A DNA stretch of 64,000 nucleotides from Carettochelys insculpta (lineage: Eukaryota > Chordata > Testudines > Carettochelyidae), in assembly GCF_033958435.1 (NCBI RefSeq), contig NC_134152.1, forward strand, positions 13,130,001-13,194,000, in the 5' to 3' direction. Positions 44,021 to 54,737 of the stretch are shown piece after piece. The translations under genes and the position numbers were made by a program. A model generated the notes under the pieces. It did no database searches. It saw nothing but the letters and a program-made list of their open reading frames with translations, and had not been told where the DNA came from. Each line of letters opens with the position of its first letter. The stretch's first letter is position 1.

Positions 44021-44425
44021 ATTCCTTCATTTCTACCCCTTTCCTGTTGCTACCAGCCAAGGGCATGTTGGGAAATGTAGTCTCTGCCCTCTTCCAGGGC
44101 CAGCTCTCTAGGCAGGAAGCTGTCCAAGTAACTACCTCTCCCAGGGTGTCTTGGGTTACCCCATCATGGTCTGCAGATGCCCCTCTGCACAGTGCAGCAG
44201 GGGGGAAGGGAGAGAAACCAGACATAGATGGGGGTGCATTTGCAACCCTCTGAACATGGGGCAGTCATGTATTTAATACACATAAAAAACCTCCTGAGGA
44301 CACTGGGAGTTTCACACAGAGATATGAATGTAGAATAAGCAGCAGAGGGCCACAATGAAAAAAAAATCTCCAGGGCATAATCCAGACCAATATTTTGCCT
44401 TAAGAAGAACCTGCACAAGATAAAA
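44021..44425. other. GC-richer stretch of unknown class
   Basis: Between the DIRS relic and a PLE tail lies a block with tgttgggaaatgtagtctctgccctcttccagggcc and tctcccagggtgtcttgggttacccc. It has a repeat-like flavour, but I recognise neither a family nor a gene. Confidence 0.4.
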
Positions 44426-44790
44426 CAAAAAGCAGTCAAGTAGCACTTTAAAGACTAGCAGAATGGTTTATTAGGTGAGCTCTCATGGGGCAGACCCACT
44501 TCTTCAGACCACAGCCACACCAGAACAGACTCAACACTTAAGACACAGAGAACCAAAAACAGCAATCGAGGACAAATCAGAAAAAAAAATGATCAAAGTG
44601 AGCAAATCAGAAAGAGTAGGGGGGCAAGAATTAGATCAAGCCAAGCATGCACAAGATAGTTTAGAAACAAACTAGAAACACCATACTTAAATGCACAATG
44701 TAATCCAGTAATCAAGAAATAATTAGCACCTGATTTTCAGAAGTAAAAATCAAAGGTTAGCTTTGGGCACCATCTAAAAAAACAAGTGTT
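44426..44790 (-). mobile_element. PLE family B 3' tail
   Basis: The sequence aaaaagcagtcaagtagcactttaaagactagcagaatggtttattaggtgagctctcatggggcagacccacttcttcagaccacagccac matches 34873-34960. The match continues through gaaccaaaaacagcaatcgag and ggcaagaattagatcaagcc (34985-35100). This is a short 5'-truncated insertion on the minus strand. Confidence 0.85.
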
Positions 44791-45004
44791 TAGGTGACAG
44801 TTAGGGACGGAAAGGCTAATGATTGTGTGTGACCCTGACATTGTCTGAAGCTGCAGATGTAATTAGCACCTGGATCATTAGCACCTGGGCAAAGATGCCA
44901 AAATTAGGTATTAGAAAAACTACATTAAGCCCATGTAAAGTCAGTCAATCATCACAGATATATCAGAATAGAGCAAAGTTATTGTCCTTGATCTTTTGCT
45001 ACTA

Positions 45005-45324
45005 CAGGTTGAACCTCTCTCATACAGCACCCTTGGGCCCTGACTGGTGCCAAATGAGAGAATTTGCCAGACCACAGGAGATCAATATTGTCTAGCGCTT
45101 TACCAACACTTCACTGCTTATTGGACTCTTAGAAAACATTTAGGGGTAAATTACAGCTACATAATAGCAGAGGATACTGAGAGCCAGGTGTGGTGGCTGG
45201 AAACGAACTTTATGGGACCTGGGAAACTTGGCCACACCCACAATAAGTGGTCATCTGGCTAACTAAAATCACGCTGGATTACAGATGTTGCTGAATGAGT
45301 TCTGTATTAGAGAGGTTCAACCTG
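45005..45324. mobile_element. Tigger-like (pogo/mariner) MITE, 320 bp
   Basis: The left end CAGGTTGAACCTCTCTCATAC and the right end tattagagaggttcaacctg are inverted repeats. A TA target duplication (45003-45004, 45325-45326) flanks it. The CAGGTTGA start and the caGCACCCTTGGGcCCTGAC subterminal sequence are reminiscent of Tigger elements. No coding capacity. It ends 24 bp before the Harbinger MITE at 45350. Confidence 0.75.
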
Positions 45325-45349
45325 TATAAAAAGTGAAGCTACTCACCCT

Positions 45350-46060
45350 AGCTGCGTCTACACGTGCATGCTTCTTCGAAGTAGCGGCACCAACTTCGAA
45401 ATAGCGCCCGTCACGTCTACACGCGTCGGGCGCTATTTCGAAGTTAACTTCGACGTTAGGCGGCGAGACGTCGAAGTCGCTAACCTCATGAGGAGATAGG
45501 AATAGCGCCCTACTTCGACATTCAACGTCGAAGTAGGGACCGTGTAGACGATCCGCGTCCCGCAACGTCGAAATTGCTGGGTCCTCCATGGCGGCCATCA
45601 GCTGGGGGGTTGAGAGATGCTCTCTCTCCAGCCCCTGCGGGGCTCTATGGTCACCGTGGGCAGCAGCCCTTAGCCCAGGGCTTCTGGCTGCTTCTGCGGC
45701 AGCTGGGGATCTATGCTGCAGGCACAGGGTCTGCAACCTGTTGTCAGCTCTGTGTATCTTGTGTTGTTTAGTGCAAGTGTGTCTGGGAGGGGCCCTTTAA
45801 GGGAGCGGCTTGCTGTTGAGTCCGCCCTGTGACCCTGTCTGCAGCTGTGCCTGGCATCCCTATTTCGATGTGTGCTACTTTGACGTGTAGACGTTCCCTC
45901 GCTGCGCCTATTTCGATGTTGGGCTGAGCAACGTCGAAGTTGAACATCGACGTTGCTGGCCCTGGAGGACGTGTAGACGTTATTCATCGAAATAGACTAT
46001 TTCGATGTCGCAACATCGAAATAAGCTATTTCGATGTTGGCTGCACGTGTAGACGTAGCC
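45350..46060. mobile_element. TTCGAAATAGC Harbinger-type MITE, copy 2 (711 bp)
   Basis: The ends are AGCTGCGTCTACACGTGC and the complement of GCACGTGTAGACGTAGCC. The flanks CCT (45347-45349) and CCT (46061-46063) form a 3-bp duplication. It is co-linear with the copies at 23892 and 56615 throughout, including the ccatggcggccatcagctgggggg and gccctttaagggagcggcttgctgttgag blocks. A 105-codon minus-strand frame (45670-45987) is kept. It has the extra palindromic atttcgatgtcgcaacatcgaaat block that copy 1 lacks. Confidence 0.9.
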
Positions 46061-46063
46061 CCT

Positions 46064-46888
46064 GTGTCCTATTTTGCTTTATTTGCTATTCAAGGACTAT
46101 CATCAGCTCAGCTGTCACAATCTGAGTCACTGAGCAGGAGAAGCTCAGTGTCTCAGTTTTGAGAAACTAAAGGTGTTTCAGGGAATAATTAATGGGATGA
46201 AGTTAAGGATAAGGTTAACAAGTCCAAAGATGTATTTCTTTCTTCGCTTCTTCCTTAAACTTAATTGCTGAAATCCTTGGTTTGTGTAAATGTTCATTGC
46301 TCCATTGAAGCTGAAGGTCTGGTCTTATTTTATTATATAATTTAATATCCTTTAATGTTCTGCTGAGAAGCCCACTATTTGAAAATTTTAGCTATCTATT
46401 CTGTGAATACTTGCTTTCTCACTTGGATCAGCAGTTTCCTTTTTAGCTCTCATTATCTTTTTTAATGTCTTTCTTTCTTGCTTTTGTGCAACACATATAA
46501 AGGCAAATTATACAATTAAGGCTAATTAATGGAAGGGCGTTAATGGGAGACCTTTTCTTTCAATGACTTTTACAGATTTACTAATAAAATCACAGGTTTT
46601 TTTTTATGTTGGAAGCATGCCTAAATTATTCTGGATATGACCAAATTTGCTTCAACAGAATGACATGATGCAGAGGTTTCTGTGGCATAACTATTGACTA
46701 GGATTATTGATTCATCACAGAGATCAGGTCAACAGTTAGCAATTTTTCAAGCCACTACTATTTTTACGGTGTTATTTACTAACCGTGATTTTGCTCTTTT
46801 AAGTTTTGCATCAATAGCGTGCTTCTATGACTAAATCATTATGGATGACTGCATGATTTCTACATGAATTCTGCAGATATCTTACACG
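46064..46888. other. Intron sequence, no recognised feature
   Basis: AT-rich intron without motifs or repeat ends. Confidence 0.55.
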
Positions 46889-47060
46889 CAGGCTGTGGGC
46901 ACACTAGCCCCTCCTTTTGGAGGGGGTATGGTCATATGGCACTTCGGCAGATGTTAAGGAGGTGCTATCATGAATATGCAGTGCCTCATTAGCATAATTG
47001 CAGCCGGCTGTGCTTCCATGGGAAGAAGGGTCTTTTGAAATGCATGTCTTTCAAAAGCCA
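46889..47060. mobile_element. Harbinger-type MITE, left-end fragment
   Basis: It starts at caggctgtgggcacactagcccctccttttggagggggta and contains cctcattagcat and gaagggtcttttgaaatgcatg. These words recur in the MITEs at 54108-54430 and 61670-62003. The right end is not found. Confidence 0.5.
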
Positions 47061-47470
47061 CAGCCACATTCTGTCCAAACTCTTTGCCTTTTAAAATAAA
47101 TTCAGTAGTAGCAAGAACAGTTATCAGTTTTACAACAGCACTTACAGTGGGATTTTCTGTTTGAAGCAAATCTACTGGAATCTGCTCAAGGCTGGATAAA
47201 ACATAATCATGTATCTGAGCCATTTCAAACCCTTTTTGTGGGATTTCTTTTTTCACATTTTGTGTGTTTAAATATGTTGCTCATAAAAGATACTGGACAG
47301 ACAGTGCTGAAGAATGACTCTTCCATTTATCCAGAAAACAAGTACTATATACATCAGCGTCAGAGCATGACACATGCAATCTCTTAAATGTATCTTTGAA
47401 ACCTGACCCCCCCAAGGGCCTATTTGTAAGGTTATCTAAGAAGATAATAAAGTCTCCACCATCATTCAAT
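47061..47470. other. Intron sequence, no recognised feature
   Basis: A 100-codon minus-strand open frame (47256-46954) runs across intron and MITE sequence and shows no domain; it is taken as chance. Confidence 0.5.
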
Positions 47471-47472
47471 GC

Positions 47473-47990
47473 TTAGCCCTGGTCTATGTTACAGAGTTAG
47501 GTCAATGTAAGCTGCCGTGCATCAACCTATCACTTTAATTATCTACACTAAAATTTTGCTCTTGCCAATGTGTCTTGCCTGTTACACCAACTTAACTCTA
47601 CCTTCATGAATGGCATAGAGTCAGTGTCAATACAGTTAGCTCAATACTGAGTCAGTCTAAACATTAAACTGCTTGTGTTGGCTGCTGCTGGCTTTCAGAA
47701 GCCATCCCAGAGTGCTTCACATTGACAGTTCAATTGGTGTAAGTCCTCCTGGTGAGTCCACCAACTGGTAAGACCTCCTAGTGAATCCACCAAACAAGGA
47801 GCATAGCATAGACATGAACAAGCAATACAATTACTGTGGCAGATGTAGACCATCATATGCATAATTTTGTAGTACAGACATGACCTTAATCTACTACAGC
47901 CTCCCTGCAGGGCTTGCCAATTTGTGCCAGATGGATACAGATACTTGTCCATTGGGAATCAGACAAAACTCATCACAGGGCCATACAACT
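47473..47990. mobile_element. Harbinger-type MITE (ccctggtcta family), partial
   Basis: The start ccctggtctatgttacagagttaggtcaatgtaagctgcc, then repeated taactc/ttaactctac and ctgagtcagt words, resembles a turtle-type MITE with GTCTA ends. The right end is poorly defined, perhaps near gggcttgccaatttgtgccag (47910-47930). Confidence 0.45.
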
Positions 47991-50392
47991 TTAAACACTG
48001 CTAGCCTATGCTAGATTTGAGTAGGCAACCAGGAGCAAAAGATATGACCCAGAATTTTAAAAATCCAAGAAGTGAGTCTGAAGAAATGCTTGAAAATAAC
48101 TCAGGCTATATTTAAAGCTTTTTTTTTTTTTTGGATGGACAGCAGTATTTTTGAAGTTAGCATATCCATTGAAATGCTGGGAGCAGAGATGGGATGAGGC
48201 TACAACTGGCAAGGGAAAGGAATCACACTAGATCTTCTGTTCCTTGTGTGACACTTTTCAGGCTGTGGCTGGAAGAGGCAGAAATGCCATTGTAAATTAC
48301 AGCTGCAAAGTATTTTTCCTATTCAACTGCTTGACAAAAAATATTCTGCTTTGCTATCTGATGTTTTGGTTTTCAATAGTGCTAGCCTACGGTAACCATC
48401 CATATAGACCCTTATAAGAACAACAAATTTCTTCAGAATCCACATACTGTATTTTGAGACACTTCAAAGCTGTTTGCTTGTTAGGGGGAACCTACATTAC
48501 CTGCCTATTCCTTATAATCATATGAGTTAAAACATAAGCTAACCTATTTATCTGATTGATAGATAGGGAATGATTTTCTCCTCTTCATCTCTCTCTTGTC
48601 TTAAAATACCTCACTGAAATTCATACATGGAAAATGCAGAGACCAATATAAAAGCAAATTTCTGCGAGACCTTTGACATCATACTGCATTTTGACTGATT
48701 GTAAAGTCTTTACCTCATCTGTTAGGCCAACTTCAGGCTACCAGGAAAACTCATATGAATCTTTGTGCATCATTCATCTATTGTGACCTGAATTGTGACA
48801 CACAACTCATTCTCAGTCTAATTCCATTCACATCCTTTTCAGTCCCTCTAAGTACCTTCTGAATTCATATAAAAATTTCTCTCAGCAACAAAAATGACTG
48901 AAAGTAAAAGGTGTAATTATTGTTTTATGTGGTAGGATAAATCTTGCTTCAAGTTAAGACACTAAGGCGATGAAGTACTTCTAAAGCTTCAGTTTAGGAA
49001 AATAAGAAACTCAAAACTAACATCTAGTTGAGGGAATATTTTTTTTTTAGATTTAAGGCTTTGATTCAGTAAATGCAGCATAAATACAGCGCATATAAAT
49101 GCATGTCTGTTATCATTACCAAATCAAACTGACAATAACACTAGCACAGTAATTTTTCAAGAAAAAAAACAAGATTTCCCAGATGGAACGAAGTAGAACA
49201 AGGTCTTTAATTAATTCAATCCTCTGTTCCTTTATTTCTACTTTTAAAAGGCTAAATATAATTACATTTTAAAGGGTGATTTAGACAGAAATGGAATAAA
49301 AATACCTAGGGAGTATGTATGTTAACACTGATATGCTTCTAAAGGAATTTAAAAGCACAGAAATAAATGGCCGTACTTCAGTATTTTCCAAAGGATAAGT
49401 CATGAACAACTTTTAGGGGAGCATGGATCTCTCAATTGTTCTCAGCTTTTCCTCTCTTTTCCACATTACTTACACTTGTGAAGAAAATTTTTAAAATATG
49501 ACCTACCTGACACAATGATTTCTGAGTTCATAAATAATAATTATCAAGTGTGCATTCCCCCATTCATGTCAATGGGCGATATGGCAGATACCAATGATAC
49601 TTTAGTTTTCTGCTCATCAATGCATGTGAGGAAGGACAGGAAAGTTCTACACAAACCAGTGTGAGTTTTCATTCTTTTCACATTGCAGGAATGATGGGGA
49701 ATGACTAGTTTTATTTCCCTATGGATAAAGGGTCTTCAGCTTTTGGAAGTTTGGAAAACACTACCAAAAAGCTATGTACAATGTAATCCTTTAAAATTTG
49801 TGCACTCAACGGCACATCCTAGTGGCAGTACACCAACCATTTCCTGTTTACTTCAGGCACTAATAACAGTGGCAATAGTAAAAAGGAAGAAAATTATTCG
49901 CAATTCCAGTTGGAAATCTTTAATCCTATGAGATTTCAGATTTCAGAACTGATATTTTAACAAACAGATCTCTAAATAAAGCTTAGTACCCTATGGATAA
50001 TACCCTTACAATCTCACTCTCATTCAATCACAGCTTTCCCCCCAGTCTCCAATTTGTGTGAATCCAAATGTATATCAAATGAGAATAATTCTATTCACTG
50101 TGCAGATATGTGAACGTAAACTAAGGCTCAAATACAGTACAAGAGTGCAAACTGCAGTTGCATTACCGCAGCCATAAAAAACAAACTAAATGAAGTTATT
50201 GGCTAACTCATCCAACCAGAAGAAAATATATGGAGTGGGCTGATCAGGTCAGTAGAGTGTTTGCACAGAGTGACACACAAAAACATTACTCACATGTATA
50301 GATATTCAGATGTTTAAAAGAAACCCTATTTGGATTTTACATTTCAAACTAATTAGGCACTGCTCTGCATTAAATGCAGGGCTGGATTAATC
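47991..50392. other. Intron sequence, no recognised feature
   Basis: A long AT-rich intron stretch with a poly-T run at 48119-48133. Nothing else was recognised on either strand. Confidence 0.55.
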
Positions 50393-50765
50393 ATTGCATC
50401 ATAGGGTTGGAAGATACCGCAGTAGGTCATCAAGTCCAAACCTCTGCTGAAAGCCGTAACAATAACCAATTAAATCACCCCAGCCACGGCTTTGTCAACC
50501 TGGGACTTAACGACCTGTAGGGAAGGAGATTTTACCACCTCCCTATGTAACCTGTTCCAGAGATTCACCACTCTCCAGTGAAATAGTTTTTCCTAATGTC
50601 CAACACAGACCTCCCTGACAGCAAATGGACACAATTGCTTCTAGTTTTGTCATCTGTCAACACTGAGAACAGCCTCTCTCTGTCCTCATTGGATTCCCCA
50701 TCAGGTAGTTGAAGACTGCTATCAAATTTCCTTTGACTCTTCTCTTCTGTAGACTAAATTTCTAC
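50393..50765 (-). mobile_element. CR1 LINE 3' fragment
   Basis: From the left: ttgcatcatagggttggaagata (the CR1 3' end on the minus strand), caccccagccacggctttgtcaacctgggacttaacgacctgtagggaaggagattttaccacctccc and tgtaacctgttccagagattcacc, to cttctctgtagactaaat. This is the standard CR1 3' UTR and the last part of ORF2 on the minus strand, truncated 5'. Confidence 0.9.
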
Positions 50766-51351
50766 AGACATTCTGATTCTGTTTTACAGATGTAAACTGC
50801 AGAAATGTATTCTTAGTCTCAAAAACTCTCCAATTTATTGCCTGATAAAGGGGCTGGCAGCTGCAATGAGAGGATTAAAGCCATCCAGAAGCTAGTTGTG
50901 TAACTCTCATGGGTTACTTTATGTTTCTTGGACATTTTCCTGTAAAACATTGGCAGCCAGTTATTTGAAGCATCAACTATCTGTTCTGTTTGCATATCGA
51001 AAAATTGGATGTACCAGTATATACTTTCATCAGCTCCTATAAGGAAGATCAATAATTTGTTCCTCAGCACACATTGTATTTAGACACTCAAAAAATCCCT
51101 AAGTACTAACTGTCCTGAAGAAATTCTATGCAGCAATTTTCCTGAAAGTTTCCTCTTTACAGAACAGGTTTTAGGGCATACACTTGAAAAGCTATACAGG
51201 GTGGAGTATGATTTGGAATTTAAAAGGCTCTCAAATATTTCAAGGCATTTTATGGTTATTCCTATAACCCTGTCGCAGAGCTGTTGACTATCCAGCCTAC
51301 CTGTGATAGGCTCTGCTGAAGGGAATGCATCAACTCACATTCATATGAGGG
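50766..51351. other. Intron sequence, no recognised feature
   Basis: Unremarkable intron between a CR1 tail and a MITE. Confidence 0.5.
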
Positions 51352-51650
51352 CAGGTCTACTCTAGACCTTAAAGTTAATCATAGATATACAATTCAAGGT
51401 ACCACAGTTGTATAGCTGGGATCCACATATCTGTGATCAAACTATCTGGCCCACCTAACTGAGAAAGGTAGATTGAAGAAACTCTCCCATTGACCTCCTT
51501 TACTCCTGACAGGAATGTGGAGTGGAGGGGTTGACTGTCAATCACTGATAGTTTGATTTTGTACTTCCCCGCTAGGCACACAAAATCAAATCCCAGAAGA
51601 TCAAACTTGACCAGGTGGATCTCCCATCTAGTGCAGATATACACGGAGTA
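51352..51650. mobile_element. Harbinger-type MITE remnant
   Basis: gagggcaggtctactctagaccttaaagttaatc on the left and gatctcccatctagtgcagatatacac on the right are compatible with degraded GTCTAC-type ends. The interior holds repeated tcaaact/agtttga blocks. No target duplication is resolved. Confidence 0.4.
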
Positions 51651-52174
51651 TAGTGAACTGGGTAAGCAGGGAGTAAGTAGGCAGTTAATTAAGCAAGGAT
51701 CACTAGGTCATAACAAAAGTATTTAAAATGTTGAGCTATAGAAAGCTCCTGAAAAGGAAGCTCCAAATGACGGGGTTCCTTGTGAGCAGGAACTGGACAA
51801 ACACTCTCCATGCAGTGAGGCCTGAGGGAAAGACCCTGAACAAACAGAAGAAAGACTGCAGATATTTCCAGGCAGCAGAGATATCTAAACCCTTACAGCA
51901 GAAGGTGCTGCCAAAGGAAACAAGAGGCTTTTGTTCTGTAACTGAAGTGTTAGCTGGGTTCGGCTCATTTTTGGAAGCTTTACCAAAAGAACACTGTGGC
52001 AGACCACAGGCAGCACAACTCAAGAGCATAGTGGGATTCAAATATTCTGAGAGCCGGGTCAGTGCCTCTTTGTTCCCCACCTAGGCTCACAACATGTGGC
52101 CCAGCCACAGCTGGGACTCGTTAACAATCAGTCTGAAGCAAAAAGGTTAATCATATGCCTGCTGACAGTTAAAA
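51651..52174. other. Intron sequence, no recognised feature
   Basis: Open frames on both strands at 51728-52084 are 114-118 codons long but show no known domain; mutual antisense overlap argues for chance. Confidence 0.45.
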
Positions 52175-52270
52175 CAATGAAACACCTTATAGACTAACAG
52201 ATATTTTTGAGCATAAGCTTTTGTTGGCAAAGACCTGCTTTGTCAGATGCATACTGCCAGTAAGGCTTTC
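52175..52270 (-). mobile_element. PLE family A 3' tail fragment
   Basis: aatgaaacaccttatagactaacagatatttttgagcataagcttttgttggcaaagacctgctttgtcagatgcatactgcc is the minus-strand PLE tail. Compare 21325-21405: ggcaccttatagactaacagaaaagttttgagcatgagctttcgtgag. Confidence 0.75.
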
Positions 52271-52943
52271 TGGCTAGCTATAAAAGGTGTCCCCAGGCAG
52301 AAAGAGGGAAGGAATAGATGAGCAGACCAGGAAGAGGGGTTGGATGATTGAGGTTCTGGAAGAGAGACAACTGGAGGTGGGGAAGGTGCTAGAGGGAAGT
52401 GGTGGGATGAGTGGCCCAGGAAAAGGCTGCTGTGTTTGGGTCAAGGGAAAAGCCGCATCAGTGGCCAGCCATCTAGGGTCCCTGGGCCAGAGCTCAGGGT
52501 AGTGAGTGGGCCTGGACTCCCCCTACCCTTCCCCTGGAGAGCTGCCCTAGTGGAAGGAGAGGTAGCAATGCAGAGAAAACCCACAGACCTCCAAAGTAAC
52601 AGAATTATGGACATTACAAATGACAAAGGCTTATTATGAAATCCTAACCATCTCCCTGTGGATGCAGGACTGATCCCCCCATTTTTCTAATGCACTATAA
52701 GGGTACACATGTCACAATCTGAAGGTTTTTGAAATTTAAGTGGAAATAGCAAACTTACTATTTCACTTTTCCAGATGATGTGTAATGAAATGGGTTGTCG
52801 GACACAAAACTGGATTTGAAAATTGATGGAATGTTGAGCATTCCAAGACTTTCAGGGTTGTTCACAACATAACACTATGGAATCTAAGATTTTTTTTCAA
52901 TGTGTTAAGGTCTTCAAATAGCTATTAACAGGCTGCACTTTTA
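52271..52943. other. Intron sequence, no recognised feature
   Basis: A purine-rich gaagagggaaggaatagatgagcag block occurs near 52300-52400; otherwise this is ordinary intron. Confidence 0.5.
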
Positions 52944-53364
52944 GGTTACATCTAAACTAGAAGGTTTTTCTGGCAAAACTGAGCTTTTGTCAGAAAAACC
53001 CACAGAGCGTCTACACACAAAATGTGCTTTGTTGACAGTCTGTTGACAAAACTCGGCACATCTGCCGGTAGCACTGTACCACTCCATGTTCAGGTATAAT
53101 GCCTTTCTTGACAGTTTCCTGTTGACAAAACAGCTGTGTATACATTTCTGGGCACTTTTGTTGACAGACAGGACTTCCGATTCGGGGGCAGCTCTGTTTG
53201 CAGAGCTCCCAGTCAGCTGTTGTGTTGAGAAAGAGCATCGACAGAGTGGATCACTCCTTCAGTCTGCTTTTATGAGTAGATGCAATCTGTCAAAAGAAGT
53301 TTGGCTGGGAAATTCCTTCCAACAGTGACTTCTGTTGACAGATGATTCTCATGTAGACGTAGCC
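52944..53364. mobile_element. Harbinger MITE (tgttgaca family), 421 bp
   Basis: The left end GGTTACATCTAAACTAG and the right end complement of catgtagacgtagcc are inverted. A TTA duplication (52941-52943, 53365-53367) matches the PIF/Harbinger TWA preference exactly. The interior is full of ttgacaga/tctgttgac words. Its right end is related to the sequence ending at 16011. Confidence 0.8.
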
Positions 53365-53367
53365 TTA

Positions 53368-54107
53368 CTGAAATTTTATTCATATTAATGGAGTGAAGAT
53401 TCAACCATTTAAAAACAGTTATTTTAAGTTGCTTCTTTTGCTCCTTTTAAGTTCTATTTTGACACGTTGAAAGATGCAAAAAGGAGTAAGACTGGCAACG
53501 CTGGGGTAGAAACAGGAAGTGAGAAGAACAATCAGAGGACATGTGTCTTTTGGGAAAATGACTTACTCTATGGAGAGCTCTCTGGGTTTTTTTGGATAAC
53601 TATTTAGAACACTATTACTTGAAGTTACGCAGGAAATAGCATGAAAGAAAGTATACAAAATTCAAATTTGGCTAACCAAAATTAGAGGGACTGCATGATC
53701 CAGGGCAGTATTTCTCAGTCAATTGACTGGCCATGAAAGGCAATCTAGAAAATTTTGAGGCATTAAAAATGTCGTTACATTCTAAAGTCCCACAACCCTC
53801 CTGCCTGCACAGCCTCGCCCTTCTCAAAACTCTCACACCTAGTGTACTATGCTTTTCTTTCCAGATGTATTACTCTTCCCCTCCCCAGGTAATGGTTAAA
53901 TGCTTTGGAGAGGGAGCAAGAACTTCTTCCGGCCATTTTGTACATGTTAGTGGATAATTGGAGTCTGCAAAGCTGTGAACTGGACACATTTCAAAAACAC
54001 AAAAAAAAATCCAAAAAAGGGCTAACGAACAAGAACTTTGTGATGGGATTATTTGAACCTGCCTGAGCATCTGGAACTTTGTTGAGCCTTATTAATGTTA
54101 AGCATTA
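53368..54107. other. Intron sequence, no recognised feature
   Basis: Unremarkable AT-rich intron. Confidence 0.55.
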
Positions 54108-54430
54108 TGGCCATTTCTACACATGCCACTTTTTCTGAAAGTGGCATGCTAATACACGGCCTGAAAAATGCTAATGAGGAGTAGATGTAAATTTCCGGTG
54201 CCTCATTAGCATACTGTCACATGATTTGGAGTCTGGAAGAAGCCCTTGCAGGCTCTAGAGGCGCGGCACCTGGGGAATCTCCCATAAGGAAATCCTCCTT
54301 CCGGAAACTCCTTTTTCCGGAAAATCTTCTGGACTCCAAATCATGTGACCATATGCTAATGAGATGCCAGAAGTTTACGTTGGTGACTCTTTGGCATTTT
54401 TTGGGCTGTTCATTAGCATGCCACTTTTAA
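54108..54430. mobile_element. MITE with inverted cattagcatgccactttt ends
   Basis: The left part ggccatttctacacatgccactttttctgaaagtggcatgctaatac and the right part gctgttcattagcatgccactttt are inverted. Several cctcattagcat and tccggaaa palindromic words lie inside, as in the MITEs at 46889 and 61670. The outermost right terminus appears lost. Confidence 0.6.
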
Positions 54431-54737
54431 TAACCTATTTGATTTTTGGATTAATATTTTCACACCATCCTATATTCACATGGGAAACATCTCTTTCAAG
54501 CCATTCTGCTCAGCTTGTTCTCAGTTGTCTTTTACAAAGGTTCCTACTTGGCATGATTACAAAATAATTCCTCTGTCAGGATTTTCTTTTTAAATAAACC
54601 AATATTCAAGTGACACTGTTGAAGCACCCTAATAACTTTAAACATGCCTGTAGGAAAATAGCATTGACTTTAGTCTAATAAAAATTGTGTACTGGTCTTG
54701 CATTCCAAAAATCTAAAAGCACATTTCCTAGTTAATC
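54431..54737. other. Intron sequence, no recognised feature
   Basis: Short AT-rich intron stretch between two DNA transposons. Confidence 0.5.

Noticed and set aside
46954..47256. 100-codon minus-strand frame with host-protein-like composition
   Set aside because: About a third lies in a MITE fragment and no known domain or splice site is present.
51728..52084. 118-codon plus-strand and 114-codon minus-strand open frames
   Set aside because: They overlap each other almost exactly, show no domain and have no splice or promoter context; probably chance.
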